Shown: positions 27,403 to 38,907, counted from the stretch's first letter. The stretch is DNA of 64,000 bases from Crocinitomicaceae bacterium (GCA_002709305.1 PAQM01000006.1:248001-312000); one strand, 5' to 3'. A program made the numbers and translations. The notes: generated by a model from the letters alone, not told the origin.

Positions 27403-27506
27403 ACAATCAGATTTAAGTTTTTTTTCAATTTTCTTGGCACTAAAAATTACCTTTTTTACTCCGTTTATTGTATCTTCATCGCATATTATAATAACCTATT
27501 TATTGA

Positions 27507-29870
27507 ATGAGACTGTTATTACTATTATTAATTTCAACACTTACTTTACAAGTATCTCATTCACAAGATTTTACTGTTAGAGGTTTTTTAATAAATAAAT
27601 CTGATGGTGAACCAATTCCGTTCGAAAAGATAAAACTATTAAATATAGACAGCACAACTGTAAGTGGAGCAATAACAGATGTTAATGGTTTTTATCAAAT
27701 AAGTAAACTCAAAAGAAGAAATTATATAATAAAAGCCGAAGCTTTCTCATATATTACTCAATTAAAACAAGTAAACATCTCAGATGGTAAAAAAATATAC
27801 AACATAAATTTTGAATTAGAAAAACAAAAAGATATTATAGACATAGAAGAAATGTCAGTAAATGCTGATTCTAAAAGAAAAAAAACACAAGTATTAATAT
27901 CTGAAATCAGATTAGATAAAAAAGGTCTAGAAAGAATTCCATCTGTAGGTGGAGAAAATGATATTGTAAGTGCTTTCAGTATCACTCCTGGTGTAATTAC
28001 AACTGGTGATCAAGGAGGACAAATTTATGTTAGAGGAGGAACACCAATTCAAAATAAAATTTTATTAGATGGAATGACAATCTATAATCCTTTCCATTCC
28101 ATTGGTTTCTTTTCAATTTTTGAAACTGAGTTAGTTCAAAATACAAGTATTTTTACTGGTGGTTTCGATGCTGAATATGGAGGTAGGATTTCTTCTATCA
28201 TGGACATAACATATAGAGATGGTAATAAAAAGAAATTTAGTGGAAAAGTTTCTGCATCACCTTTTATTGCTAAAGCAGTTCTAGAAGGCCCTCTAGGTTC
28301 AATAAAAAAAAATAATACTATAGGATCTTATGTTATATCGGCAAAACATAGTTTAATAGATAAAACCTCTCCTCTACTATACAAGAAAATTAATAGAGAT
28401 GATACTCTAAACAGAGGTATGCCATTTAGCTTCACTGATTTATATGGAAAATTAACACTAAAAGGAAAAGGAAGTTCAAAATTTAGTGTTTTTGGATTTC
28501 ACAATACAGACCGTGTAAATTATACACAAGCAGATATTAAATGGGATCAAAGTGGAGGAGGACTTAACTTTGTTTTAGTACCTTCAAGTTCCCCAATACT
28601 AGTGAAAGGCCATGTAAACGGCTCAAACTTTAAAACAAGGTTTAATGAACCAATTATAGGTTCTTCGGACACTATTTCTCGTTTTAGCTCAATAGGTGGT
28701 TTTGATTTAGGTTTTGATTTTTCTTTGTTTTTAAAAAATGAATCTCAATTAAACTATGGAATCAATCTAGCTGGTTTCAATACAAAATTTGAAACTTATA
28801 ACTCAGCCAAACAAAAAATTGAAGCAGAAAACTTCTCTACAGAAATTGGAGTTTACTTCAGTTATAGATTTGTATCTACAAGATTCGTAGTACAACCTAG
28901 TCTTAGAACTCAATTATATGCATCTTTAGGAACAATATCACCTGAACCAAGACTTAGAATAAAATTTAATGCTAATGAAAAATTAAGATTCAAGGTTTCT
29001 GGTGGAAGATTCTCTCAAAATTTCACATCGGCAAATTCTGATAAAGATGTTGTTAACCTATTTAATGGAATACTTTCTGCACCAACAAATATTCAAGAAA
29101 CATTTGTTACGATTTTTCAAAATGAACGAGAACCAAAGAATGGTTTACAATATGCATGGCACGCTATTGGTGGTTTTGAATATGATTTAACACAAAAACT
29201 TTCTTTGAATTTTGAAGGATATTATAAATACTTTTCTCAACTAAGTAATATTAATCAAAACAAAAAATATTCTGATACTCCAGAAAATGTTCAACAACCA
29301 GATATTTTTAAAAAAGATTTTATTTTAGAAAATGGGGAGTCATATGGAGCTGATTTATTACTAAAATACACAGGTAAAAGACTATATCTTTGGGGCGTAT
29401 ACTCATATGGATACTCAACACGTTGGGATGGAGACACTATATACTTCCCAGTTTTTGACAGAAGACATAACATAAATCTTGTCGGTACATATTTATTTGG
29501 AAAAAAGAAAAACCTAGAAGTTAGTATTCGTTGGAACTTTGGTTCTGGTCTCCCGTTTACTCCTACAGTTGGATTCTACGAAAACGAACCGTTTACAGGA
29601 GGTATAACAACAAATCCGAATATAACAAATGGAGAAAATCCAGAGATTCTACTCGGAGATTTTAACTCTTCTAGATTGCCAACATACCATAGATTAGATT
29701 TAACAATCAAAAAGAAATTTATTTTTAAAAAACAATCTGAATTAGAAATCATAGGAAGTATCACTAATCTATATGATAGAAAAAATATTTTCTATGTTAA
29801 TAGAGCTACAAACAAGACAATTTACCAATTCCCTATTCTACCTAGCCTTGGGTTAAGTTATAAATTTTAA
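27507..29870 (+). CDS. TonB-dependent outer-membrane receptor with N-terminal CarboxypepD_reg domain
   Basis: A 787-residue outer-membrane transporter with a signal peptide to about residue 19. Residues 23-105 form a CarboxypepD_reg/CNA-B-like domain (VRGFLINKSDGEPIPFEKIKL), residues about 125-235 the plug (GGQIYVRGGTPIQNKILLDGMTIYNPFH, then GGFDAEYGGRISS), and the rest the 22-strand barrel ending LPSLGLSYKF. This layout is typical of Bacteroidota receptors. No SusD partner is adjacent, so it is more like the stand-alone group that handles metal chelates or small peptides; the ligand is unknown. It converges on the M61 peptidase gene. Confidence 0.9.
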   Translation: MRLLLLLLISTLTLQVSHSQDFTVRGFLINKSDGEPIPFEKIKLLNIDSTTVSGAITDVNGFYQISKLKRRNYIIKAEAFSYITQLKQVNISDGKKIYNINFELEKQKDIIDIEEMSVNADSKRKKTQVLISEIRLDKKGLERIPSVGGENDIVSAFSITPGVITTGDQGGQIYVRGGTPIQNKILLDGMTIYNPFHSIGFFSIFETELVQNTSIFTGGFDAEYGGRISSIMDITYRDGNKKKFSGKVSASPFIAKAVLEGPLGSIKKNNTIGSYVISAKHSLIDKTSPLLYKKINRDDTLNRGMPFSFTDLYGKLTLKGKGSSKFSVFGFHNTDRVNYTQADIKWDQSGGGLNFVLVPSSSPILVKGHVNGSNFKTRFNEPIIGSSDTISRFSSIGGFDLGFDFSLFLKNESQLNYGINLAGFNTKFETYNSAKQKIEAENFSTEIGVYFSYRFVSTRFVVQPSLRTQLYASLGTISPEPRLRIKFNANEKLRFKVSGGRFSQNFTSANSDKDVVNLFNGILSAPTNIQETFVTIFQNEREPKNGLQYAWHAIGGFEYDLTQKLSLNFEGYYKYFSQLSNINQNKKYSDTPENVQQPDIFKKDFILENGESYGADLLLKYTGKRLYLWGVYSYGYSTRWDGDTIYFPVFDRRHNINLVGTYLFGKKKNLEVSIRWNFGSGLPFTPTVGFYENEPFTGGITTNPNITNGENPEILLGDFNSSRLPTYHRLDLTIKKKFIFKKQSELEIIGSITNLYDRKNIFYVNRATNKTIYQFPILPSLGLSYKF

Positions 29871-29881
29871 ATTACTATAGT

Positions 29882-31591
29882 TTATTGTTTCCACTTATTA
29901 AATGCTTGAATCTGTTCTTTATTAGCATCTTTATTTTTTTGAATAGTATACTTCATATAAAAATTACGTGAACCTTCTGGAAGAATAACATCTTTGAACT
30001 CACCATTTCTTATAAACTTGATTTTTTTCTGATCATTATCAAAATATGACAACCATTTATCTAACTTCCCATTACAAACAAATTCATTAACCGAAATTAT
30101 TTTATCACCTATATAAAGGCCTGACAACTCAGCAGGACTTCCAGGATAAATATTATTTACTATACATTCATTATCCTTATACATCACTTTAAAACCTAAC
30201 TTAGATTCCATATAAACTCTTGATGGTTCATGTTTTAGCTCTAAACCTAAATAATCTAATGATTTTGTGATAATAGATTCATAAGAAAGACAACCATTAA
30301 TGTAATTATCAAAAAAATCGTTTTGTGATACACCGGTAATATCTTCGATAAGCTCTTTATAATTCTTTTCTGACACACCCTTACCATTAATAGCATAATT
30401 AAAATATAGTCTTTTCATTACTTCATCCAGACCATATTTATTTGATGTTAATCTTCTTAAATTAATATCTGTAACAAAACCTAATATACATCCTTCGGTA
30501 TAAATAGACACTTTTCGATTAGGAACTCCAGTAACGTAACCATCTAACCAGGTATCAAAAGAAGATTCAGCAACAGAATAATTAAATCTACCATGATTAT
30601 CAAAATGTTTTTGAAATTGTACTTGCAATTCATTAAAATAATCTTGTTCATTAAATAAACCACTTTTTAATAAAAATAAATCACCTTGATATGTTGTAAC
30701 GCCTTCATATAAATAACCTAACCGAGAATAATTTTCTTTAGTAAAATCATATGGAAGCATCTCAATTGGTCGAATTGATTTAACATTCCAGGTATGATAT
30801 AATTCATGTGAACTAACACCAAGAAATTCTTTATATAAACTACCAAAAACATCGTAAGAAGGACCTATAGTAATAACTGTAGATTTATAATGCTCTACAC
30901 CATGGTATGCTTTATATGGTAAAATTTGATTTAAAAAATGATATTCTGTAACAGGAAATTCAGTGAATTTTTCAATCTGAATATCTGTGAAAGATTTGAA
31001 ATCTTTAATTAAATCATCCCAATTAGGTTTTATTTCTCCATTGAACCAAATAAAAAATTTAATATTATGCGAAATATAAGTTTTGTATTGTAATTTATTT
31101 GATGCTATGAAAGGAGAATCAAATAATTCCTCCATATCTTTACATTCCCAAAAATCACTATTTTTTATCATTGAAGTTGCCACCATCCAATTAGAAGGAA
31201 TGTTTAATCTAACTTGTACTTTATCATTAAAAGAATCTTTTATAAAAAAACAACAGTTAACCGGGTTAACATATAACTGAGAGTCATCTAAAAATGATGA
31301 ACCAGCATTAATTGTATTTGCATAAAAACAATATTTAACAATAATAAAATCTGTAGAGGATGTATCTACTCTCCATTTATCTTTAGTGACTTTTATACAA
31401 GTTCTTTTCTTTCCATTAGAATCAAAAACATTTAAATTCCTTATATATTTAGCAAAATCAGCCAATTCATATCTACCAGGTCTCCAACTAGGTAATTGTA
31501 AAAAAGTCTCCTTTTTTAATGTCTTAAATTTTGCTGATATTCGAATAAATTGACGAGAAGGCGAATCGATATCAAAATTGAATTGTGTCAT
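29882..31591 (-). CDS. M61 family metallopeptidase with C-terminal PDZ domain, no signal peptide
   Basis: A 569-residue peptidase. HELYH at residues 262-266, followed by TWNVKSIRPIEM, is the M61 zinc motif. The N-terminal beta domain contains LPSWRPGRYELADFAKY. The tail (about residues 450-535) is a PDZ domain with VNNIYPGSPAELSGLYIGDKIISVN. The N-terminus has no signal peptide, so it is predicted cytoplasmic, unlike the paralogue at 1-1517. The frame opens with a TTG at 31594, but the next codon is ATG (31591) and is the better start. It has one of the clearest promoters of the window (31608-31638). Confidence 0.9.
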   Translation of the reverse strand: MTQFNFDIDSPSRQFIRISAKFKTLKKETFLQLPSWRPGRYELADFAKYIRNLNVFDSNGKKRTCIKVTKDKWRVDTSSTDFIIVKYCFYANTINAGSSFLDDSQLYVNPVNCCFFIKDSFNDKVQVRLNIPSNWMVATSMIKNSDFWECKDMEELFDSPFIASNKLQYKTYISHNIKFFIWFNGEIKPNWDDLIKDFKSFTDIQIEKFTEFPVTEYHFLNQILPYKAYHGVEHYKSTVITIGPSYDVFGSLYKEFLGVSSHELYHTWNVKSIRPIEMLPYDFTKENYSRLGYLYEGVTTYQGDLFLLKSGLFNEQDYFNELQVQFQKHFDNHGRFNYSVAESSFDTWLDGYVTGVPNRKVSIYTEGCILGFVTDINLRRLTSNKYGLDEVMKRLYFNYAINGKGVSEKNYKELIEDITGVSQNDFFDNYINGCLSYESIITKSLDYLGLELKHEPSRVYMESKLGFKVMYKDNECIVNNIYPGSPAELSGLYIGDKIISVNEFVCNGKLDKWLSYFDNDQKKIKFIRNGEFKDVILPEGSRNFYMKYTIQKNKDANKEQIQAFNKWKQ

Positions 31592-31607
31592 CAAAAATTT
31601 ATTTTAA

Positions 31608-31638
31608 CAAAAATATAAAACCTTAACTTCGACACAAA
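31608..31638 (-). promoter_or_regulatory. Bacteroidota promoter of the M61 peptidase gene
   Basis: On the minus strand TTTG (31638-31635), 19 bases, TATTTTTG (31615-31608). The ATG is 17 bases beyond the -7 box, leaving a leader of about 10 bases. Confidence 0.78.
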
Positions 31639-31667
31639 GAATCTTATATTAAGATTAATTAATTGTT

Positions 31668-33293
<1,626 letters not shown>

Positions 33294-33309
33294 TTAAATA
33301 AATTTTGGG

Positions 33310-33340
33310 CAAAGATAATCTCATTATAGATGTTTACAAA
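33310..33340 (-). promoter_or_regulatory. Bacteroidota promoter of the ABC-F gene
   Basis: On the minus strand TTTG (33340-33337), 19 bases, TATCTTTG (33317-33310), an exact consensus match, 20 bases before the ATG. Confidence 0.78.
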
Positions 33341-33367
33341 CTTTATAATTAATATATGAAATAACCT

Positions 33368-33874
33368 TTATTTCATCCAATGCAAATTACGAGAGTATAA
33401 AAAGATAAATAGAGCAGAGAAAAGTAAATTAAAAATAATAACAAAAGAAGGGATATTTGATGGTGATATATATAAATATATTCCTATTACAGCAAGTAAC
33501 GAATATAAAGTATATAATTTAAAACCAAATTTAAATCCATGCCACATTTTAAGAGCACTATAAAGACCCAAAGAAGCAGTTAATAAACCAATCAAATGAG
33601 CCAAATAGAAATTTTCATTTAACTGATACGACATATTCCCAATCTTATCTAACATATCTACCATTAAATCAATACCTAAATCCTTCATTTCAGAAATTTG
33701 AGATGCTAAAGCTACTTTTTCTATACGCATAATTTCTTCTGATTTCGGACCAAAAAGTAGTTGAAAAATAGTACTAATAATTCCGAGACCTGTAGAGATA
33801 AAAGTTAATATACATAGAACCTTTAAGAAATTTGGTCTTTTTTCAGTTAACTGTTTGTCTGTTGTTTCATTCAT
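33368..33874 (-). CDS. Hypothetical membrane protein, four helices
   Basis: A 168-residue protein, not recognised. After a polar N-terminus (MNETTDKQLTEKRP) come a first helix at about 17-42, an amphipathic acidic stretch (SEEIMRIEKVALASQ...) that may lie outside the membrane, and three more helices from about 88 to 160. No enzyme motif. Small proteins of this layout occur in Flavobacteriales near translation genes. It lies 39 bases after hutH on the same strand and may belong to the hisS-hutH transcript. Confidence 0.6.
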   Translation of the reverse strand: MNETTDKQLTEKRPNFLKVLCILTFISTGLGIISTIFQLLFGPKSEEIMRIEKVALASQISEMKDLGIDLMVDMLDKIGNMSYQLNENFYLAHLIGLLTASLGLYSALKMWHGFKFGFKLYTLYSLLAVIGIYLYISPSNIPSFVIIFNLLFSALFIFLYSRNLHWMK

Positions 33875-33913
33875 AATTACTATTTAAAATTTAATAAATA
33901 AGACATAATTATA

Positions 33914-35395
33914 TTATAAAATATTCTTAACAAAATTTATAGATTTGTCAATAAGTGGATATATATATGTATCATCTTTAAGAAACGGTACTTCTTTTCT
34001 ATAATCCAAACGCAATTTTTCAATTTTTTCAGAACTCTTTTCTTTTCTAAAATCCATTGCTTGTGAAGCATTCATTAATTCAATGGCCTGTATTGAAAAA
34101 CAGTTTTCAACAATCTTGTATAGCTTAGTAGCAGAATTTGCACCCATACTTACATGATCTTCTTGTCCGTTACTTGAATCAATCGAATCAATGGAAGCTG
34201 GGGTACAAAGAATCTTATTTTGATTCACAATAGAAGCAGCAGTATATTGAGGTATCATAAACCCTGAATTTAAACCTGGTTTGGCAACTAAAAATGAGGG
34301 TAAATCTCTTGTGCCTGAAATTAATTTGTATATCCTTCGTTCGGAGATACTTCCGAGCTCAGCGATAGCTATAGCTAAAAAATCCATAGTAATTGCTAAA
34401 GGTTGTCCGTGAAAATTTCCGGCAGATACAACTTCATCTTCATCTACAAATACTGTAGGGTTATCAGTTACTGCATTAATTTCTCTTTCAACAATTTGAA
34501 GAGCATAATCAATAGCATCTTTAGAAGCACCGTGGACTTGAGGAATACATCTAAATGAATAAGGATCTTGAACATGTTTCTTATCTTTAGCAATCATTTC
34601 ACTCCCTTCTAAAATGTTTCTTATATTTTCAGCTACCTCAATTTGACCTTTTTGATTTCTAATTTGATTCACATTTGAATGAAAAGGATTCAAGTGACAA
34701 TCATATGCATCTATAGATAAGGAAGAAATCAAATTAAATTGACTCCATAATCTCAAACTATTAGAAATACAATAAGATGCATAAGAACTCATAAATTGTG
34801 TTCCATTTAATAATGCCAAACCTTCTTTAGACTTTAACACAATTGGGTCTAAATTTATTTGAGTTAATACATCCGACGTTTTTCTCTTTTCTCCTTTATA
34901 ATATACTTCTCCTTCGCCTATTAGAGGTAAAGACATATGTGCAAGCGGAGATAAGTCACCAGATGCACCAAGGCTTCCTTGTTGATATACAACAGGAATA
35001 ATTCCATTATTAAAAAAATATAACAACCTTTCTATAGTCAATAATTGAACACCTGATGATCCATGACTAAGTCCTAAAACTTTTAATAATAACATTCGCT
35101 TAACAATTATTGTTGGGACTTCTTCTCCTAGACCACATGCATGAGAAAGAACAAGATTTCGTTGTAAAACAGCTAATTTATCATTAGAAATAGGGGTGTT
35201 ACATAAAGAACCAAAACCAGTATTAATGCCATATATTAATTGATTATTAGTATTTAACTTATCATCAAGATACTTTCGACATTTTAAAATCCTTTTTTTA
35301 ACGCCATCACTTAAAGTAACTTTAGTATTTGAATTTAAAATACTATCTACTTGAGTTAACGAAACCCATTTGTTTTCGACTAAAAAGTTCTCCAT
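33914..35395 (-). CDS. hutH: Histidine ammonia-lyase
   Basis: Deaminates L-histidine to trans-urocanate. The MIO prosthetic group forms from Ala144-Ser145-Gly146 in SLGASGDLSPLAHM. The substrate-selectivity pair is Ser84-His85 (NLVLSHACG), which marks histidine rather than tyrosine or phenylalanine lyases. YGINTGFG near residue 55, HGQPLA near 332 and QEDHVSMGANS near 412 are further active-site segments. At 493 residues it is of normal length. No hutU, hutI or hutG is in the window. The gene starts on the last base of the hisS stop codon, so lyase and histidyl-tRNA synthetase share one transcript. Confidence 0.95.
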   Translation of the reverse strand: MENFLVENKWVSLTQVDSILNSNTKVTLSDGVKKRILKCRKYLDDKLNTNNQLIYGINTGFGSLCNTPISNDKLAVLQRNLVLSHACGLGEEVPTIIVKRMLLLKVLGLSHGSSGVQLLTIERLLYFFNNGIIPVVYQQGSLGASGDLSPLAHMSLPLIGEGEVYYKGEKRKTSDVLTQINLDPIVLKSKEGLALLNGTQFMSSYASYCISNSLRLWSQFNLISSLSIDAYDCHLNPFHSNVNQIRNQKGQIEVAENIRNILEGSEMIAKDKKHVQDPYSFRCIPQVHGASKDAIDYALQIVEREINAVTDNPTVFVDEDEVVSAGNFHGQPLAITMDFLAIAIAELGSISERRIYKLISGTRDLPSFLVAKPGLNSGFMIPQYTAASIVNQNKILCTPASIDSIDSSNGQEDHVSMGANSATKLYKIVENCFSIQAIELMNASQAMDFRKEKSSEKIEKLRLDYRKEVPFLKDDTYIYPLIDKSINFVKNIL

Positions 35396-36765
35396 TATTT
35401 TTTTAATCTTTTTATTAGTTGGTCAACAGTTATTTTTTCTTGATTTCCCGTCTCCATATTTTTAATTTGAATACAAGATTCATTAATTTCATTTTGACCA
35501 ACTATCACAATATTTTTCACACCAATATCATTTGCATATTTCATTTGCTTTTTTAATTTAGCTGATGATGGGTATAAATCACATGATATTCCTGAATTAC
35601 GAACTTTACTGACAAGCTTTAAACAATAAGATTGTTCAAGTTCACCAAAATTTAAAAATAGTAACTCTAAATTATCATCTATTTCATTTGGAAATAGATT
35701 CAACTCATTTAAAACATCATAAATACGATCCGCACCAAAAGATATACCTATGCCTGAAATATTATTCAATCCAAAAGAATTTGTTAAATCATCATATCGA
35801 CCTCCACCACAAATACTTCCCATCTTAACACCGTTTACTTTAACTTCAAATATTGCACCAGTATAATAATTTAAACCACGTGCTAATGTCATATCAAATT
35901 CTAAATTAGCTCTTTTCAATCCTAAAGTATTTATATGATCAAAAACAAACTCTAATTCTTCAACTCCTTTAATACCAATTTCACTTTCATTAAGAAAAAC
36001 CTTCATTTTTAATAAACGTGATCTTGTATCACCATCAATTCTAAATAGTGACTTTATTTTTTCAATACTATTATCAGAAATGCTATTTTCTCTTAATTCT
36101 TTAGCTACACCTTCAATACCAATTTTATCTAATTTATCCATTGCTACAGTAATTGGTATTAACTTATCAGATTCACCACATATTTCTGCAATACCAGATA
36201 AAATTTTTCTATTATTTAATTTAATTGTAAAATCAGGAATATTCAAATTTGTTAAAACTTCATCAAAAAGCATAATGAAATCAACTTCATAAATAAGAGA
36301 GCTACTTCCAACAACATCAGCATCACATTGATAGAATTCTTGGTATCGACCATATTGAGGTCTATCTGCTCTCCAGACTGGTTGAATTTGGTAACGTTTA
36401 AATGGAAAATTAATTTCATTTTGATGTTGAGCTACAAAACGAGCAAAAGGAACTGTTAAATCGTACCTAAGAGCCTTTTCAGATAAAGAATTAGAAAACT
36501 TTGATAAATCACCTTCCTCTAGAGCACGTAAATTAAGTTTCTTAACTTTTTCACCAGAATTTAAAATCTTAAAAATTAATCTATCCCCCTCATCACCGTA
36601 CTTCCCAGTTAAAGTATTTAAAAACTCAAAAGAAGGAGTCTCAATTGGAGAAAATCCGTATATCTTAAAAGAATTTTTAATTGTATCAAAAATATAATTT
36701 CTCTTTAAGACATCTTTAGGTAAAAAATCTCTAGTTCCTTTAGGTATAGATGTTTTTTGAGCCAT
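35395..36765 (-). CDS. hisS: Histidyl-tRNA synthetase
   Basis: Charges tRNA-His. The 456-residue class II synthetase has motif 1 in IKNSFKIYGFSPIETPSFE near residue 30, motif 2 with RWQ-type RYQIQPVWRADRPQYGRYQEFYQCDAD near 125, the HisA motif LARGLNYYTGAIFEV near 305 and motif 3 in GGGRYDDL with GISFGADR near 350. The C-terminal anticodon domain (about 375-456) contains the DLYPSSAKLKKQMKYA segment. It is the first gene of a transcript that continues into hutH. Confidence 0.96.
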   Translation of the reverse strand: MAQKTSIPKGTRDFLPKDVLKRNYIFDTIKNSFKIYGFSPIETPSFEFLNTLTGKYGDEGDRLIFKILNSGEKVKKLNLRALEEGDLSKFSNSLSEKALRYDLTVPFARFVAQHQNEINFPFKRYQIQPVWRADRPQYGRYQEFYQCDADVVGSSSLIYEVDFIMLFDEVLTNLNIPDFTIKLNNRKILSGIAEICGESDKLIPITVAMDKLDKIGIEGVAKELRENSISDNSIEKIKSLFRIDGDTRSRLLKMKVFLNESEIGIKGVEELEFVFDHINTLGLKRANLEFDMTLARGLNYYTGAIFEVKVNGVKMGSICGGGRYDDLTNSFGLNNISGIGISFGADRIYDVLNELNLFPNEIDDNLELLFLNFGELEQSYCLKLVSKVRNSGISCDLYPSSAKLKKQMKYANDIGVKNIVIVGQNEINESCIQIKNMETGNQEKITVDQLIKRLKK

Positions 36766-36783
36766 TTAATTTTAATTTATCTA

Positions 36784-36791
36784 CAAAGTTA
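36784..36791 (-). promoter_or_regulatory. Candidate -7 box for hisS-hutH
   Basis: TAACTTTG on the minus strand matches TAnnTTTG and lies 18 bases before the hisS ATG. No TTG is found at the 19-base position, which would fall at the end of the preceding gene. Confidence 0.45.
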
Positions 36792-36805
36792 ATAAATGCC
36801 TTTAA

Positions 36806-37846
36806 TTATATTTTAGTTTTTCCAAGCCAACGAAGCACATTATCATACCAAATCTTATCTGCCTCATCTTGTTTTAAAATATCTGCTTCTAAAGCAAAAT
36901 CAATAACACGACCAGGATAAGAATTAGCAACACCTTCCATTTCACCTAATGGATAAGGATCGTCCAAACCTGCTACTATTTGACTAGATCCAACTCTCCT
37001 TTTTAACAATTGTAAAGTATATGAATCATGTACTAATGTATCAAAAAACAAATTTTTATGTCCTAAAGAAGATCTTGGGTCAATTGCTTCTTCAAATAAA
37101 TCAGGCCTTCCGTCATATCCTTGAAGACGACGACCATAATTTGCTTGACCTAACATACAACCATGAGCAAAACATGTTCTAATATTAGGATATTTATTTA
37201 CAAACCCTTTTAGGGTATACAAATGCAATGTATCTGCAGTTTGAGCCATCATCCAAATTAAATGAAATCTCCAATAAACATCTTTTAAATTAACCATTTT
37301 TTGACCATCGTATGGATGAATCTCTAAAGCCAATTTATATTGATTTGCTAATTCAAATATTGGTAATATACTATCATCTACTACTGAAACCCATTCACCA
37401 TATTTATTCAAAAAATGAGAAGGAAGACAAAGTAAATTCATCTTTAATTGATTGACACAACGATCAATTTCCTTTAAGGAGTCCTCTAAATAAAGTGGTT
37501 GAACTACAAAACCACAAGTAAACTTATCTGGTTTTCGTTGTTGAACACTTTGATTGAAATCATTTTGCCATCTAATTGCATCATATGTATCTTTCTTGCT
37601 CCAACCATTACAGTATAATTGAGAAAGATTAAGCATGACAGCATGATCAATACTATATTTATCCATCCAAGCTAACTTTTCATCAAAAAAGAAACTTGAA
37701 TCAGTAATTGGTCTAGACCAGTCACCTTGCCTCATAAATTTTTTATCATCATCAATGAAAAATAATTTTTTATCCCTCATAAACTTTGGAATCTCATATG
37801 GTTCAGGTAATAAATGACCATGACCATTAATTTTCATTTTTTTCAT
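36806..37846 (-). CDS. ACMSD-type amidohydrolase (2-amino-3-carboxymuconate semialdehyde decarboxylase-like)
   Basis: A 346-residue TIM-barrel metal enzyme. His9 and His11 (NGHGHLLP), His177 (EIHPYDG), His228 (FAHG) and Asp295 or 296 (GLDDPYP) fit the zinc ligands and catalytic His of ACMSD; even the numbering nearly coincides with the Pseudomonas enzyme as I remember it. Arg239 lies in the GRRLQG segment, where ACMSD has its substrate-binding Arg. ACMSD decarboxylates the ring-opened product of 3-hydroxyanthranilate in tryptophan breakdown. No other kynurenine-pathway gene is in the window, so the substrate assignment is by homology; other amidohydrolase-2 decarboxylases remain possible. It lies 40 bases upstream of hisS on the same strand. 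Confidence 0.75.
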   Translation of the reverse strand: MKKMKINGHGHLLPEPYEIPKFMRDKKLFFIDDDKKFMRQGDWSRPITDSSFFFDEKLAWMDKYSIDHAVMLNLSQLYCNGWSKKDTYDAIRWQNDFNQSVQQRKPDKFTCGFVVQPLYLEDSLKEIDRCVNQLKMNLLCLPSHFLNKYGEWVSVVDDSILPIFELANQYKLALEIHPYDGQKMVNLKDVYWRFHLIWMMAQTADTLHLYTLKGFVNKYPNIRTCFAHGCMLGQANYGRRLQGYDGRPDLFEEAIDPRSSLGHKNLFFDTLVHDSYTLQLLKRRVGSSQIVAGLDDPYPLGEMEGVANSYPGRVIDFALEADILKQDEADKIWYDNVLRWLGKTKI

Positions 37847-37953
37847 GATGATAAATATTTAAATGAAATTGAATTTTAATAAATATAGAAAAGAAGGAGA
37901 TAAAACACACTAATAATAAGAATAAAAATAATCTAATATATTTTTCATCTTAT

Positions 37954-38907
37954 TTAAGCAAACAACGAATCAACAAACTCAACGCTGTTAAATGGTTGTA
38001 AATCATCTAATCCCTCTCCGACACCTATATATTTAATAGGCACTTTCATCTGATCAGAAATACCAATTACTACTCCACCTTTAGCAGAACCATCCAACTT
38101 TGTAATTGCTAAAGAATTAATATCTGTTGTAGAAGAAAATTGCTTTGCTTGTTCATAAGCATTTTGTCCTGTTGAACCATCTAAAACTAATAAAATTTCA
38201 TGTGGAGCAGATGGAATAACTTTTTCCATAACGCGTTTTATTTTTCCTAATTCATTCATTAAGTTGACCTTATTATGAAGTCGACCTGCAGTATCAATAA
38301 TAACAACGTCTGAATTTTGAGCTTTAGCAGACTTCAAGGTATCATAAGCAACAGAAGCTGGATCAGCACCCATTCCTTGATTAACAATAGGCACACCTAC
38401 TCGATTTGCCCAAACTATTAATTGGTCTACTGCTGCAGCTCTAAATGTATCTGAAGCACCAAGAATAACATTATGTCCTAATTTTTTATACTGATATGCC
38501 AATTTACCAATAGTAGTTGTTTTACCTACACCATTTACACCAACAACCATAATAACATAAGGCAAATCAGAATTCTTAGAAATTGAAAAATATTCATTAT
38601 CTAAAGAAATATTCTCTTTTAACAAGTTTACAATCTCATCTTTAAGAATAGAATTTAATTCTTCAACACCGATAACTTTATCTTTAGAAACGCGAGCTTC
38701 TATCTTATCAATAATTTTCAAAGTAGTTTCAACTCCAACATCTGAAGTTATTAAAACTTCCTCTAAATCATCTAGAACATCAGCATCAACTTTGGATTTA
38801 CCAATAACAGCACGTGTAATCTTACTTAAAAAACTCTTTTTAGTTTTTTCAAGTCCTTTATCTAACGTTTCTTTTTTTTCTTTAGAAAAAAATTTAAATA
38901 AAGCCAT
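37954..38907 (-). CDS. ftsY: Signal recognition particle receptor FtsY
   Basis: A GTPase that docks the SRP-ribosome complex at the inner membrane. Short N domain (about residues 15-90) followed by the NG GTPase: GVNGVGKTTTIGKLA near residue 125, the DTFRAAAVDQL segment near 160, IDTAGRLHNK near 205, TKLDGSAKGG near 265 and the closing GEGLDDLQPFN. It has no long acidic A domain, as in other Bacteroidota. The frame runs 11 codons further upstream to an ATG at 38940, but the ATG at 38907 (MALFKFFSKEKK) gives the usual amphipathic start and 317 residues. Last gene of rpmB-rpmG-DUF4295-ftsY. Confidence 0.95.
   Translation of the reverse strand: MALFKFFSKEKKETLDKGLEKTKKSFLSKITRAVIGKSKVDADVLDDLEEVLITSDVGVETTLKIIDKIEARVSKDKVIGVEELNSILKDEIVNLLKENISLDNEYFSISKNSDLPYVIMVVGVNGVGKTTTIGKLAYQYKKLGHNVILGASDTFRAAAVDQLIVWANRVGVPIVNQGMGADPASVAYDTLKSAKAQNSDVVIIDTAGRLHNKVNLMNELGKIKRVMEKVIPSAPHEILLVLDGSTGQNAYEQAKQFSSTTDINSLAITKLDGSAKGGVVIGISDQMKVPIKYIGVGEGLDDLQPFNSVEFVDSLFA

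Noticed and set aside
31640-31656. AATCTTA/TAAGATT hairpin after the ABC-F gene as a terminator
   Set aside because: Seven mostly A-T pairs and no T tract on the coding strand; it also touches the promoter of the next gene.
36080-36292. A 70-codon frame antisense to hisS
   Set aside because: Shadow of a well-conserved synthetase in another frame; no motif or promoter of its own.
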